Source of the DNA: Marinobacter sp. SS13-12
GTDB lineage: Bacteria > Pseudomonadota > Gammaproteobacteria > Pseudomonadales > Oleiphilaceae
NCBI RefSeq assembly: GCF_030227115.1
Contig: NZ_JASSUA010000002.1
Span: 558,001 to 622,000, forward strand
Direction of reading: 5' to 3'
DNA length: 64,000 nt
Part shown: positions 17,851 through 24,407 of the stretch, in pieces
Layout of the letters: the number at the start of each line of letters is the position of its first letter
Numbering within the stretch: the stretch's first letter is position 1
The notes under the pieces: model-generated
What the model was told of the DNA's origin: nothing
Databases searched by the model: none
Seen by the model: the letters and a program-made list of their open reading frames with translations, nothing else
Made by a program: the position numbers and the translations under genes

Positions 17851-18900
17851 TCAAAGGTTTGGGTCTTGACCCTCTCTACGAATGTGATCGAGCTCCTGGA
17901 GGTACTTTGTGCCAGCCGTTCTGTTTAGTTTTTTGAACTCTCGGATTTTCCCTTCCAGGCTTCTGATTCGCTTTTCTATGGATTCTCTTGTTTGGCTAGG
18001 GTCATGGAGGTCATTTCTGAGGTGGTGAAGCATTGACCTCAACAGGTGTTTCCGCTCTTTACCGGCAGTTGGGCGGCCCGAGTTAACGATGACGTTGTGC
18101 ACTCTTTGTTGTCGGTTCCGGTCCATTACCTCTGTTTTCCGAGTCTTGATCTTCAAGCCGTTAGCTAAGAATACTTTCTGCGATGCCCGGACGATCTTGT
18201 TTTTCTGTGCTGAGCTCAGTCGACAGGTGGTAGACACAACGATGTCATCCACATATCGGCTGTACCTGATGCCATCCTTTTCCAATTGTTGAACTATCAC
18301 TGGCTCGACTCTCCATAGAGCGAGGTTTGCCAAAAAGGATGATGTAGGAGAGCCTTGTACCAGTCCGCCTTGATACGTAGTCAGTTTGGTTAGAACATCT
18401 GATACATCTTCTGAGAACAGGAAGAGGTCTCTCCAAACGGCATACACGAGCTCTTCTCGAATAGAGGGGAAGAAGTTAGTGGCATCAATTCGGATGACCG
18501 TCCCTTGTCCTGAGTGCCTTCTAGCGTTGATAAGATAGTTGGCTTCTGCTGATCTAAGTTCCGATTCCGGTGTCCCTTCTCTTGACTTCGATAGGGAGCC
18601 GGTCAGGTATGGAGGGTAATAACAGTTCCTGAGGATGTGACTGTTGACGCGTTGCAGTATTGGTTTCAGCGGTTGCTTGAGACTGAAAATTTCCCGCACA
18701 GTCCCGTCAGGTTTGCCTTCCCGCGAATGTAGCTTATGGTAAGGCCCCGTATCGGATGCAATCTTACGAAGACATTCAATGTCCGTTTGAAGAGCAGCTT
18801 CTAATGCTTCTCCGGAGGATATCCGCTTAGCTCGGTATCTAGGCGAGAGACCTCTCGGACGAAGCCTTAATGAGTTCGCTGGTGACTTGCTTGAGCTCAC
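17851..18900 (-). CDS. Retron-like reverse transcriptase
   Basis: RNA-directed DNA polymerase of about 349 aa. Visible RT motifs: IRIDATNFFPSI (first catalytic Asp about 139), GLVQGSPTSSFLANL (about 180-193), RYVDDIVVS (catalytic DD about 218-219), then KTEVMDRN and VHNVIVNSG before a basic thumb (RKHLLRSMLHHLRN). The thumb layout matches retron enzymes, but YVDD replaces the usual YADD and VHN stands where retrons have VTG. No NAxxH motif is visible. The start is uncertain: GTG 18900 has AAGGAAAC upstream, while ATG 18933 has no ribosome-binding site. Either way it overlaps the XRE gene, so translation is coupled. An unclassified defence-type RT is the main alternative. Confidence 0.85.
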   Translation of the reverse strand: MSSSKSPANSLRLRPRGLSPRYRAKRISSGEALEAALQTDIECLRKIASDTGPYHKLHSREGKPDGTVREIFSLKQPLKPILQRVNSHILRNCYYPPYLTGSLSKSREGTPESELRSAEANYLINARRHSGQGTVIRIDATNFFPSIREELVYAVWRDLFLFSEDVSDVLTKLTTYQGGLVQGSPTSSFLANLALWRVEPVIVQQLEKDGIRYSRYVDDIVVSTTCRLSSAQKNKIVRASQKVFLANGLKIKTRKTEVMDRNRQQRVHNVIVNSGRPTAGKERKHLLRSMLHHLRNDLHDPSQTRESIEKRIRSLEGKIREFKKLNRTAGTKYLQELDHIRREGQDPNL

Positions 18901-19135
18901 TGCGAGTTTCCTTTGATAGGGATGAAAGTTCATCACCAGATGCAAGGAAAACGAGAAGGCTGGCGGGAATTCCTAGCGCTTCGGATATCTTCTCGATCGA
19001 CGCCAATGTGGGTTCCCGTTCCCCCTGAATAATGAGCGTCAGGTACGAAACTGAGATTCCTGCATCTTGAGCGAGCTTGCTCTTGGTATACCCTTTGAGC
19101 ACTCTACATTGTTCAATAGCTGACCCAAGGTTCAT
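18839..19135 (-). CDS. XRE-family HTH regulator linked to the reverse transcriptase
   Basis: A 98-aa protein with an N-terminal Cro/CI helix-turn-helix (KGYTKSKLAQDAGISVSYLTLIIQGEREPTLASIEKISEALGI) and a helical C-terminus rich in Ser, Glu and Lys. GAGGACC precedes ATG 19135; the frame is open further upstream but without a better start. It lies between the 84-aa gene and the RT and overlaps the RT start. In HTH-associated retrons a small HTH protein next to the RT is thought to be the effector or its regulator. Here it may also repress the unit's promoter. Confidence 0.85.
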   Translation of the reverse strand: MNLGSAIEQCRVLKGYTKSKLAQDAGISVSYLTLIIQGEREPTLASIEKISEALGIPASLLVFLASGDELSSLSKETRSELKQVTSELIKASSERSLA

Positions 19136-19173
19136 GGGTTTGGTCCTCGAAAATAGATAAGAGGTCTGGGGCG

Positions 19174-19428
19174 TCAATTCAAGTTCCGGAAGAATTCAGC
19201 TACCTCCGGAAGAACCTTCACAATGGAGCCAAGGCTGACTAGGCAATCGGTTATCAAAGCCTGCCTTTTCGCCTCTGAAACTTCATTGCGATGTGCTGAC
19301 CGGATATTCTCAATCAGCTCATCAAGTTCATTACCGACTTGACTGCTATACCCTGGCTTCCCTTTCAGCTCTTTTTTCAAGCGCGTCAACAGCGCTTCAA
19401 CACTAGTACTGCTCAGTTGATCTTTCAT
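19174..19428 (-). CDS. Small hypothetical protein, first gene of the RT operon
   Basis: An 84-aa protein I do not recognise. It is charged and predicted helical (VEALLTRLKKELKGKPGYS, NELDELIENIRSAHRNEVSEAKR), with a hydrophobic C-terminal part (DCLVSLGSIVKVLPEVAEFFRNLN) but no clear membrane helix. GGAGAAAGAG precedes ATG 19428, a strong ribosome-binding site that argues it is translated. It ends 38 bp before the XRE gene. The size and position suggest a toxin, an antitoxin or an accessory subunit of the RT module; nothing in the sequence decides which. Confidence 0.65.
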   Translation of the reverse strand: MKDQLSSTSVEALLTRLKKELKGKPGYSSQVGNELDELIENIRSAHRNEVSEAKRQALITDCLVSLGSIVKVLPEVAEFFRNLN

Positions 19429-19721
19429 TGCTCTTTCTCCGGTTGCGACGCGGATGCGCCTGCTCCCGATACACAAACCAAGTCGCTATGCCGAGAAAGG
19501 ACATAGAGGATGAAGGAAGCCAGAGTCCCAGACCTCTACCTAGCAGCGTTGCTGCTCCCTGCTGCTCCCCCTCGCTACGTGGCGCTCGGCACTATGGCTA
19601 AGGTCAGCGTGCGCTGTGCGGGAGAGCTTGCCGACCCCAATGGTTGCGGGTCATGACTTGGTTAAAGCAATGATCAACTGTTAAAGAGCCGCTTCCGGGC
19701 GAAACACCCGTCCACACTTTG
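19429..19721 (-). ncRNA. Hairpin-rich leader of the RT operon, candidate non-coding RNA
   Basis: About 290 bases between the predicted promoter and the first operon gene, with several stem-loops on the minus strand. CGGGTG-TTT-CGCCCG lies at 19696-19710, and GACCC/GGGTC near 19631-19655. AGCAGC-AAC-GCTGCT lies at 19542-19556, preceded by a direct repeat of GGGAGCAGCA, and TAGAGG/CCTCTA brackets 19504-19538. A longer-range pairing TGCCGAG with CTCGGCA encloses the last two. This is where an RT template RNA would be expected. I do not see the long perfect msd hairpin or clear a1/a2 repeats of classical retrons, so its role as template is inference. Confidence 0.4.
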
Positions 19722-19750
19722 ATGATGCATAGAGTTTTGCTGAGAGTCAA
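19722..19750 (-). promoter_or_regulatory. Putative sigma-70 promoter of the RT operon
   Basis: Minus strand TTGACT (19745-19750), 17-bp spacer, CATCAT (19722-19727). The -35 box is near consensus and the -10 box is weaker. It lies about 290 bp upstream of the 84-aa gene, implying a long untranslated leader. Confidence 0.5.
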
Positions 19751-19981
19751 GGAAAGTTTTCTGTCAGAAAAATTTGAGCCCCATCTATCATGCCGGTGTT
19801 CGCGTGATTTACCCCCCGTACCCCGTCCACGAGTCTCCAGTTGCAACGTAGGGGTCTTTCTCTGACCACATACCATACCCCGTGACCCCTAGCCTCATCT
19901 CCAGTCATATCGCTGGTACGTTTTAGGTACACCTGAACAGAACCACTGTTCCTGCCTGTTGATGATGGTTCGATAATTCTG

Positions 19982-20010
19982 TTGACAGACCCAAAGCGAA
20001 CCGTCAATAT
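19982..20010 (+). promoter_or_regulatory. Putative promoter of the serine recombinase
   Basis: Consensus TTGACA (19982-19987), 17-bp spacer, CAATAT (20005-20010), ending 36 bp before the start codon. The near-repeats AAAGCGAACCG and AAACCGAACCG flank the -10 region and could be an operator. Confidence 0.55.
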
Positions 20011-20046
20011 GAAACTACTCAAACCGAACCGGAGTGGTAGCCAAGC

Positions 20047-20670
20047 ATGTACGTCAGGGCATATCTCAGAGCATCAACCAAGGAGCAGGACGCAGAGCGG
20101 GCAAGGGAGCAGGTGGAGAGTTTCGCGCAAGAGCGGGGTCTGACCATTGCTGCCTTCTATGTTGAGAACGAATCAGGGGCCAGCCTCAAACGTCCTGAGT
20201 TGTTCCGCCTGCTAAAGGACAGTAAGCCGGGGGACATTCTCTTGGTGGAACAGGTAGACCGTCTGAGCCGTCTGAACGCTGAGGACTGGGACAGCCTGAA
20301 GCGGATGATCACAGACCGTGGTGTCCGTGTGGTGGCCCTAGACCTCCCGACGTCTTGGATGATGATGAGGTCAGACGACGAGCTAACAGCCAGGATGATG
20401 GATGCCTTGAATAGCATGATGCTGGATATGCTGGCGGCGATTGCACGGAAGGACTTTGCAGACAGGCGTAGGCGTCAGGCTCAGGGCATCAAGAAGGCCA
20501 AGGCTGAGGGGAAGTATAGGGGCCGTCCTGCTGACAGTGAGAGGCACCAAGTCATTGCTGAGATGATCGACAAAGGGATGAGTTGGTCGCAGGTAACCAA
20601 GGCTACTGGGGCGTCACGGTCTACCATCTCCCGAGTGCTGAATGATCGCAGGGTAACGATTACGGAATGA
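20047..20670 (+). CDS. Serine recombinase (resolvase/invertase family)
   Basis: A 207-aa protein with a full resolvase N-terminal domain. It has catalytic YLRAST (Arg about 8, Ser about 10), ENESGASLKRPELFRLL, and EQVDRLSRL with the two further arginine/aspartate positions. The long E helix follows, and a C-terminal helix-turn-helix (GMSWSQVTKATGASRSTISRVLNDR). It is the usual size for small invertases and resolvases. It is transcribed away from the RT operon from its own promoter. It could resolve, invert or excise DNA, or regulate. No pair of inverted recombination sites was found around it, so its substrate is unknown. Confidence 0.92.
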   Translation: MYVRAYLRASTKEQDAERAREQVESFAQERGLTIAAFYVENESGASLKRPELFRLLKDSKPGDILLVEQVDRLSRLNAEDWDSLKRMITDRGVRVVALDLPTSWMMMRSDDELTARMMDALNSMMLDMLAAIARKDFADRRRRQAQGIKKAKAEGKYRGRPADSERHQVIAEMIDKGMSWSQVTKATGASRSTISRVLNDRRVTITE

Positions 20671-21383
20671 CGAAGTTACGTTGTGGGTCTGATGTCCTCC
20701 CCCCGGTCTTTTTGATGGGCTGGAGGGCATGCTGAGGCGTAACTATCAGGGTTCCTCCGGCTCTCTGTGGGCTGTTTCGTGTCCAGGGTGACCTTCTTAT
20801 AATTCGGCTTCAGTAGGTGCTGTGGGCTCTCTGAGGAGGTCTGCAAGCGTAGGCGCTCCATGTTCTCAGGGACTCTGGTCTGACTCACAATTGATCAATA
20901 TATCTACAGTTCTTGTTGGGAAATGACCCTCTGAAGGCCTTCTGCCGCAAGGGCTGAATAATGTCGTACCTAAGGGGAAGCCCAGAGATCATAACTATAA
21001 GTTAGGCATCTCGTTCCCTGACCACTAGTTCCGTTACCTCTCCTTCCTCATACCTATAGTCTAACTCGTGGTTAGACCCCTGGTTCCAGCTTGGAGTCAA
21101 ACTACGGGCCCGTGTCTGTGGTGTTCTCCAAGTCAGTCAGAGGATGTGTTCACGAGCCTTTGCCTATGGCTGAGTAGAACCATTGAGGTCATCAGCAGTA
21201 CCAGTTCAGTGACCCCTGGTGATAACTCTGGGTGTGACCCTGAGGCAGCGATCAGAACGACTGTATGCCCTTGCTCAGTGTCTTGAGCCAGAGCCCTTGT
21301 AAGTTCCTGACCTCATGAGAGGAGCAGAACCAGTTAACTATCATCTTGGTCTCAAGCCAAGCGCCCCACCTCTTGCCATACTT
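20671..21383. other. 713-bp stretch without a convincing gene
   Basis: No open frame has protein-like features. It holds a perfect inverted repeat GTCTAAC-TCGTG-GTTAGAC at 21059-21077 and several short GC hairpins. It ends at a plus-strand terminator (21386-21425), so a plus-strand transcript, either the recombinase 3' UTR or a separate RNA, may cross it. Its composition resembles the rest of the element. Confidence 0.5.
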
Positions 21384-22769
21384 TCAGCCCAACTCTCGGT
21401 TAACCCCGTAGGTTGGGCTTTTTTTCTGACTCAGGGGTGAACTGCCGGTTGTGAGGTCTCCGACTGGAATAACGACTTTCAATAGGTCACCCTGCTTTCG
21501 CTTCAACATGCGACCTATGCCGTAGGTGTCATCCATATCCCCAGCGCCATGACCCTGAATCTCATCCCGTATGTCCTTGGTCACGTCAGCGTTACGTAGC
21601 CTGTCCTTCATCGCATGCCGGAAACTGTGGGAAGTGAGTCCCCACGGTCTCAAGCGTTTGTTCACGGCTGCCGACGCTGAGTCATTGCCCCTTGGTTTGG
21701 CATAGTTGGGAAACAACCACTCATGCTTACCACGGTGAGACGCTATGGCCTGCCTTGCTGCATGGAGAGCAACCCCGACAAGTGGAACAAAACGCGGCCT
21801 ACAGTCGTTCTTGAGTGTCCGCCACTCGTTATCCTTGAGGTCGATGTGAGGTGTCTCATGGTCAAGCACAACGTCCGCCAGCTTGAGGCCTGAGATTTCG
21901 CCTACTGACGCGCCAGTCTCCAGTTGCATCAAAATTATGAGAGCAGTGGGTGAGGGGTCATCCAAGAACTTTACGACAATCTCCCTCAGTTCCGTATCAC
22001 TGGGAACCTTCTTGTCCTTTGCGTCTTTGCCTTCGTTCTGGATGCTGACCGAGCGGAATGGGTTAGACCTGTTCGCCTCAGTCTCGGTAATGCACGTTTG
22101 GGCAATAGCCCTAAGCTGATTCAGTTCACGCCTGACGGTTCCTGTCGCCATGCCGTCTGCCAGCCTATGATCAATGTAAGACCTGACGTGCGAGCGTTTG
22201 AGGTCAGCGAAGGATATATCACCAGTGACCCCGACGAACTGGCTCCAGTAGCGACGACACCGCTCGATAAACTGAGGGTCATTGCCCTTCGTGTGGTGCT
22301 GCTCGTAGTAGGTGAAGACCCCTGATAACCGTAGTTCCTGTGGATTCTGTAACCGCTTCAGGGTCTCTTGTTCAACAGGGGTCAGAAACTCTTCGACAGG
22401 TGCATGCTCGTAGGTTTCCCAGCATTGGCCGGCGTATGCCTGCCTTTTGGGTTCAGCCACCGCATCAACGAAGGAATCGGGGTCCTGGTAACGCTCAGCC
22501 ATGCGGGAGGCCGCTTCTATGGTCTCACTAGGGGTCAGGCTCCTGTCCTGACTGAGTGCCGCGAACTCGGCCTTGTACGTCCGAGCCAGTCGTTCAGCTT
22601 TACGCATGGCTTCCAGTTCGTCTGAGGTCCTCAACGACTTGCGTAGGCTCTGCCTGCCGTAGTGAGACACCAGTTCAGTGGGGATGCGCATGACAAACTG
22701 CCAGACGTTGCCACGCTTCTGAAGGTAATTGGTTTTGATGGACAAGGCATAACCCAACTTCACTATCAC
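21384..22769 (-). CDS. Tyrosine integrase of the tRNA-Arg element
   Basis: A 461-aa site-specific integrase. A DUF6538-like N-terminus (NYLQKRGNVWQFVMRIPTEL) is followed by a core-binding domain (about residues 150-235) and the catalytic domain. Visible catalytic residues are Lys in RTLKNDCRPRFVPLVG, HxxR in SHSFRHAMKDRL, His in GHGAGDMDD and Tyr in DDTYGIG. The first arginine, normally in TGxRxxE, reads serine here (ETGASVGEISGL). GTG 22769 is chosen because AGGAG lies nine bases upstream. The gene points away from the tRNA, 131 bp from the attachment core, the usual arrangement for tRNA integrases. Confidence 0.93.
   Translation of the reverse strand: MIVKLGYALSIKTNYLQKRGNVWQFVMRIPTELVSHYGRQSLRKSLRTSDELEAMRKAERLARTYKAEFAALSQDRSLTPSETIEAASRMAERYQDPDSFVDAVAEPKRQAYAGQCWETYEHAPVEEFLTPVEQETLKRLQNPQELRLSGVFTYYEQHHTKGNDPQFIERCRRYWSQFVGVTGDISFADLKRSHVRSYIDHRLADGMATGTVRRELNQLRAIAQTCITETEANRSNPFRSVSIQNEGKDAKDKKVPSDTELREIVVKFLDDPSPTALIILMQLETGASVGEISGLKLADVVLDHETPHIDLKDNEWRTLKNDCRPRFVPLVGVALHAARQAIASHRGKHEWLFPNYAKPRGNDSASAAVNKRLRPWGLTSHSFRHAMKDRLRNADVTKDIRDEIQGHGAGDMDDTYGIGRMLKRKQGDLLKVVIPVGDLTTGSSPLSQKKSPTYGVNRELG
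21386..21425 (+). terminator. Plus-strand terminator inside the integrase 3' end
   Basis: AGCCCAAC (21386-21393) pairs with GTTGGGCT (21412-21419), followed by a run of T on the plus strand. It overlaps the last codons of the integrase on the opposite strand, so it serves rightward transcription from the recombinase side. Confidence 0.7.
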
Positions 22770-22811
22770 TGCATACCGCTCCTACAATGGGAACCGGCAA
22801 TCTACGGCTGA

Positions 22812-22842
22812 TGTATCACGCCGTGTTGCCACTTTGTATCAC
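22812..22842 (+). repeat. Right arm-type sites: two TGTATCAC copies
   Basis: TGTATCAC at 22812-22819 and 22835-22842, direct orientation, between the integrase start and the right core. Same octamer as at the left end. Confidence 0.65.
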
Positions 22843-22899
22843 AGTGAGCCTATGGAATATCGTTCAAGACCTTGAAAAAGCAGGGTTTCTCGCGAAACT

Positions 22900-22917
22900 T
22901 TGGTACCCCCGGCAGGA
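22900..22917. repeat. attR core within the tRNA-Arg 3' end
   Basis: TTGGTACCCCCGGCAGGA. It covers the T-arm 3' part, acceptor stem and CCA of the tRNA on the minus strand, and matches 17723-17740. Confidence 0.9.
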
Positions 22918-22977
22918 CTCGAACCTGCTACCTTCCCCTTAGGAGGGGGACGCTCTATCCAGATGAGCTACGGGGGC
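22901..22977 (-). tRNA. tRNA-Arg (anticodon CCT)
   Basis: A 77-nt cloverleaf on the minus strand. It has acceptor GCCCCCG/CGGGGGT (G-U at position 1-72), D arm GCTC/GAGC, anticodon stem CCCC/GGGG with loop CTCCTAA (anticodon CCT), T arm GCAGG-TTCGAGT-CCTGC and encoded CCA. It reads AGG codons. The gene remains intact because the element restores the 3' end. Confidence 0.96.
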
Positions 22978-23061
22978 ATCTCTGCAAGAAGGGCGGTATG
23001 ATAGCGGCCTGAAGCCTGCGGCTCAAGGTGTGTTGCGGATTCGTCTTTTCCGGGGGGTGTT

Positions 23062-23769
23062 TTGTCTGAATCGCTTTCGCTGAGTGTCATTGTGCCTGTA
23101 TGGCGCGAGGCCGCTTCCATTCAGTCGTTTCTGCAATCCCTGCAGCAGGTGCGCGCCGCGGGGCATGAAGTGATTGTTGTGGATGCGGGCAGTGACGATG
23201 GCACTACGGATCTGGCTGGGCCCTGGTGCGATCAGGTGCTGACCGGGGGCAAAGGCCGGGCCTTGCAGATGAATGCGGGGGCGGAGGCGGCGCGGGGCAA
23301 TGTGCTGTTGTTTCTGCATGCCGACACTCTGTTGCCGGATACCGCGATTGATCACCTTGAGCGCTTTGTCGATAGCCCGGAACAATGGGGGCGTTTCGAT
23401 GTACGCCTTAGTGGCCAGCGTGCGATTTTCCGGGTGGTGGCCTGGTTTATGAACCGGCGCAGCCGGCTGACGGGGATTGCCACGGGCGATCAGGCGATGT
23501 TTGTTCGTACCTCGGTGTTCCGGGCGCTGCAGGGGTTCGCTCTGATTCCGCTGATGGAAGACGTGGAATTGAGCAAACGGCTTTGCGGCCTTTCACGGCC
23601 CTATTGTGTCGGCGATCCGGTTATTACGGATAGTCGGCGGTGGGAGCAGGGGGGTGCCTGGCGCACCATTTTTCTGATGTGGAGGTTGCGCTGGCGGTAC
23701 TGGCGGGGGGAGTCCCCGGAGTCCCTGGTGGCAGCCTATCGGGCGGATGTACGACATGCAGATAGTTGA
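23062..23769 (+). CDS. TIGR04283-type glycosyltransferase
   Basis: A 235-aa GT-A fold glycosyltransferase with SVIVPVWREAASI, VVDAGSDDGT (nucleotide-sugar binding), GKGRALQMNAGA and FLHADTLLP (DxD-like). The late block GDQAMFVRTSVFRALQGFALIPLMEDVEL completes the family pattern. This family is annotated as associated with arsenosugar or selenosugar-type modifications, but the acceptor is not proven. TTG 23062 after GGGGGGTG is the likely start. The gene overlaps the next one by 23 bp and forms a pair with it. Confidence 0.88.
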   Translation: MSESLSLSVIVPVWREAASIQSFLQSLQQVRAAGHEVIVVDAGSDDGTTDLAGPWCDQVLTGGKGRALQMNAGAEAARGNVLLFLHADTLLPDTAIDHLERFVDSPEQWGRFDVRLSGQRAIFRVVAWFMNRRSRLTGIATGDQAMFVRTSVFRALQGFALIPLMEDVELSKRLCGLSRPYCVGDPVITDSRRWEQGGAWRTIFLMWRLRWRYWRGESPESLVAAYRADVRHADS

Positions 23770-24394
23770 TCCGGATTCGGTTCTGGTCATGCAGTTTGCC
23801 AAGTGGCCGGAGGCGGGCCGGGTTAAAACCCGCCTGATGCCGGAGCTTGGCGCGGAAGGAGCGATGAACGCCCATGTGCGGCTCAGCCTTGCCGTGCTTG
23901 AGAACCTGGTTGCCAGTGGTTATGACGTCCGGTTTTTGTGGGACCGGCCGCTGGATACCATTCCTGACGCTGCCTCGCCCATTAATGAACGGCTTGAATA
24001 CTATGGCGTGGGCTGCGACTGGCAGCAGGGTGATGTTCTGGGCGAGCGCATGACCCTGGCGCTGGACACAGGTCTTCAGAAGGCGAGCAAGGCAGTGATT
24101 GTGGGCAGCGATTGCCCGTCGGTGGATGCCGAATATGTCCGCCTGGCGGTTGCCGCGCTGGACGAGGTAGATGTGGTGCTGGGGCCGTCGGACGATGGCG
24201 GCTATGTATTGATCGGTGCCCGCATAATTGTTCCGGATATGCTGGCCGGAGTGGCCTGGGGTACCGAGAACGCGCTGGAGCAGACGTGCGATCGGCTCAC
24301 CCGGGCCGGGCTGACCTTCGCTCTGCTTCCGGAAAAATGGGATGTGGATGAGCCTGAAGACTGGCGCCGGTTTATTGGCCAGTCTTCAGGCTGA
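23747..24394 (+). CDS. TIGR04282-type glycosyltransferase (DUF2064)
   Basis: A 215-aa nucleotidyl/glycosyl-transferase-like protein with QFAKWPEAGRVKTRLMPELG, GDVLGERM, VIVGSDCPSVDAEYV and LGPSDDGGYVLIG. This is the usual partner of the TIGR04283 enzyme, and the genes overlap here, so translation is coupled. Both were named from clusters with radical-SAM or selenodomain proteins; none is present in this window. ATG 23747 and ATG 23756 are both possible starts. Confidence 0.9.
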   Translation: MYDMQIVDPDSVLVMQFAKWPEAGRVKTRLMPELGAEGAMNAHVRLSLAVLENLVASGYDVRFLWDRPLDTIPDAASPINERLEYYGVGCDWQQGDVLGERMTLALDTGLQKASKAVIVGSDCPSVDAEYVRLAVAALDEVDVVLGPSDDGGYVLIGARIIVPDMLAGVAWGTENALEQTCDRLTRAGLTFALLPEKWDVDEPEDWRRFIGQSSG

Positions 24395-24407
24395 AGGCTG
24401 AGTTGCT

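Larger units (their letters stand above)
17723..22917. mobile_element. Integrative element in tRNA-Arg(CCT), about 5.2 kb
   Basis: The 18-bp sequence TTGGTACCCCCGGCAGGA is found at both ends, at 17723-17740 and 22900-22917. The right copy is the 3' end of tRNA-Arg(CCT), so the left copy is the duplication made on insertion. Cargo, from the left: reverse transcriptase, XRE regulator, 84-aa protein, serine recombinase, and a tyrosine integrase whose gene begins next to the tRNA. By eye the GC content is clearly lower than in the flanking genes. No phage structural, replication or conjugation genes are present, so it is a satellite-like or island-like element that may depend on a helper. Confidence 0.92.

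Noticed and set aside
19747..20022. 91-aa minus-strand frame upstream of the RT operon
   Set aside because: No ribosome-binding site, no recognisable domain, and it overlaps the promoter-like sequences of both the RT operon and the serine recombinase.
20047..20670. Phase-variation invertase with an adjacent invertible segment
   Set aside because: No pair of long inverted repeats flanks the serine recombinase.
17723..22917. Prophage
   Set aside because: No capsid, tail, terminase, lysis or replication gene is present; the element is too small.
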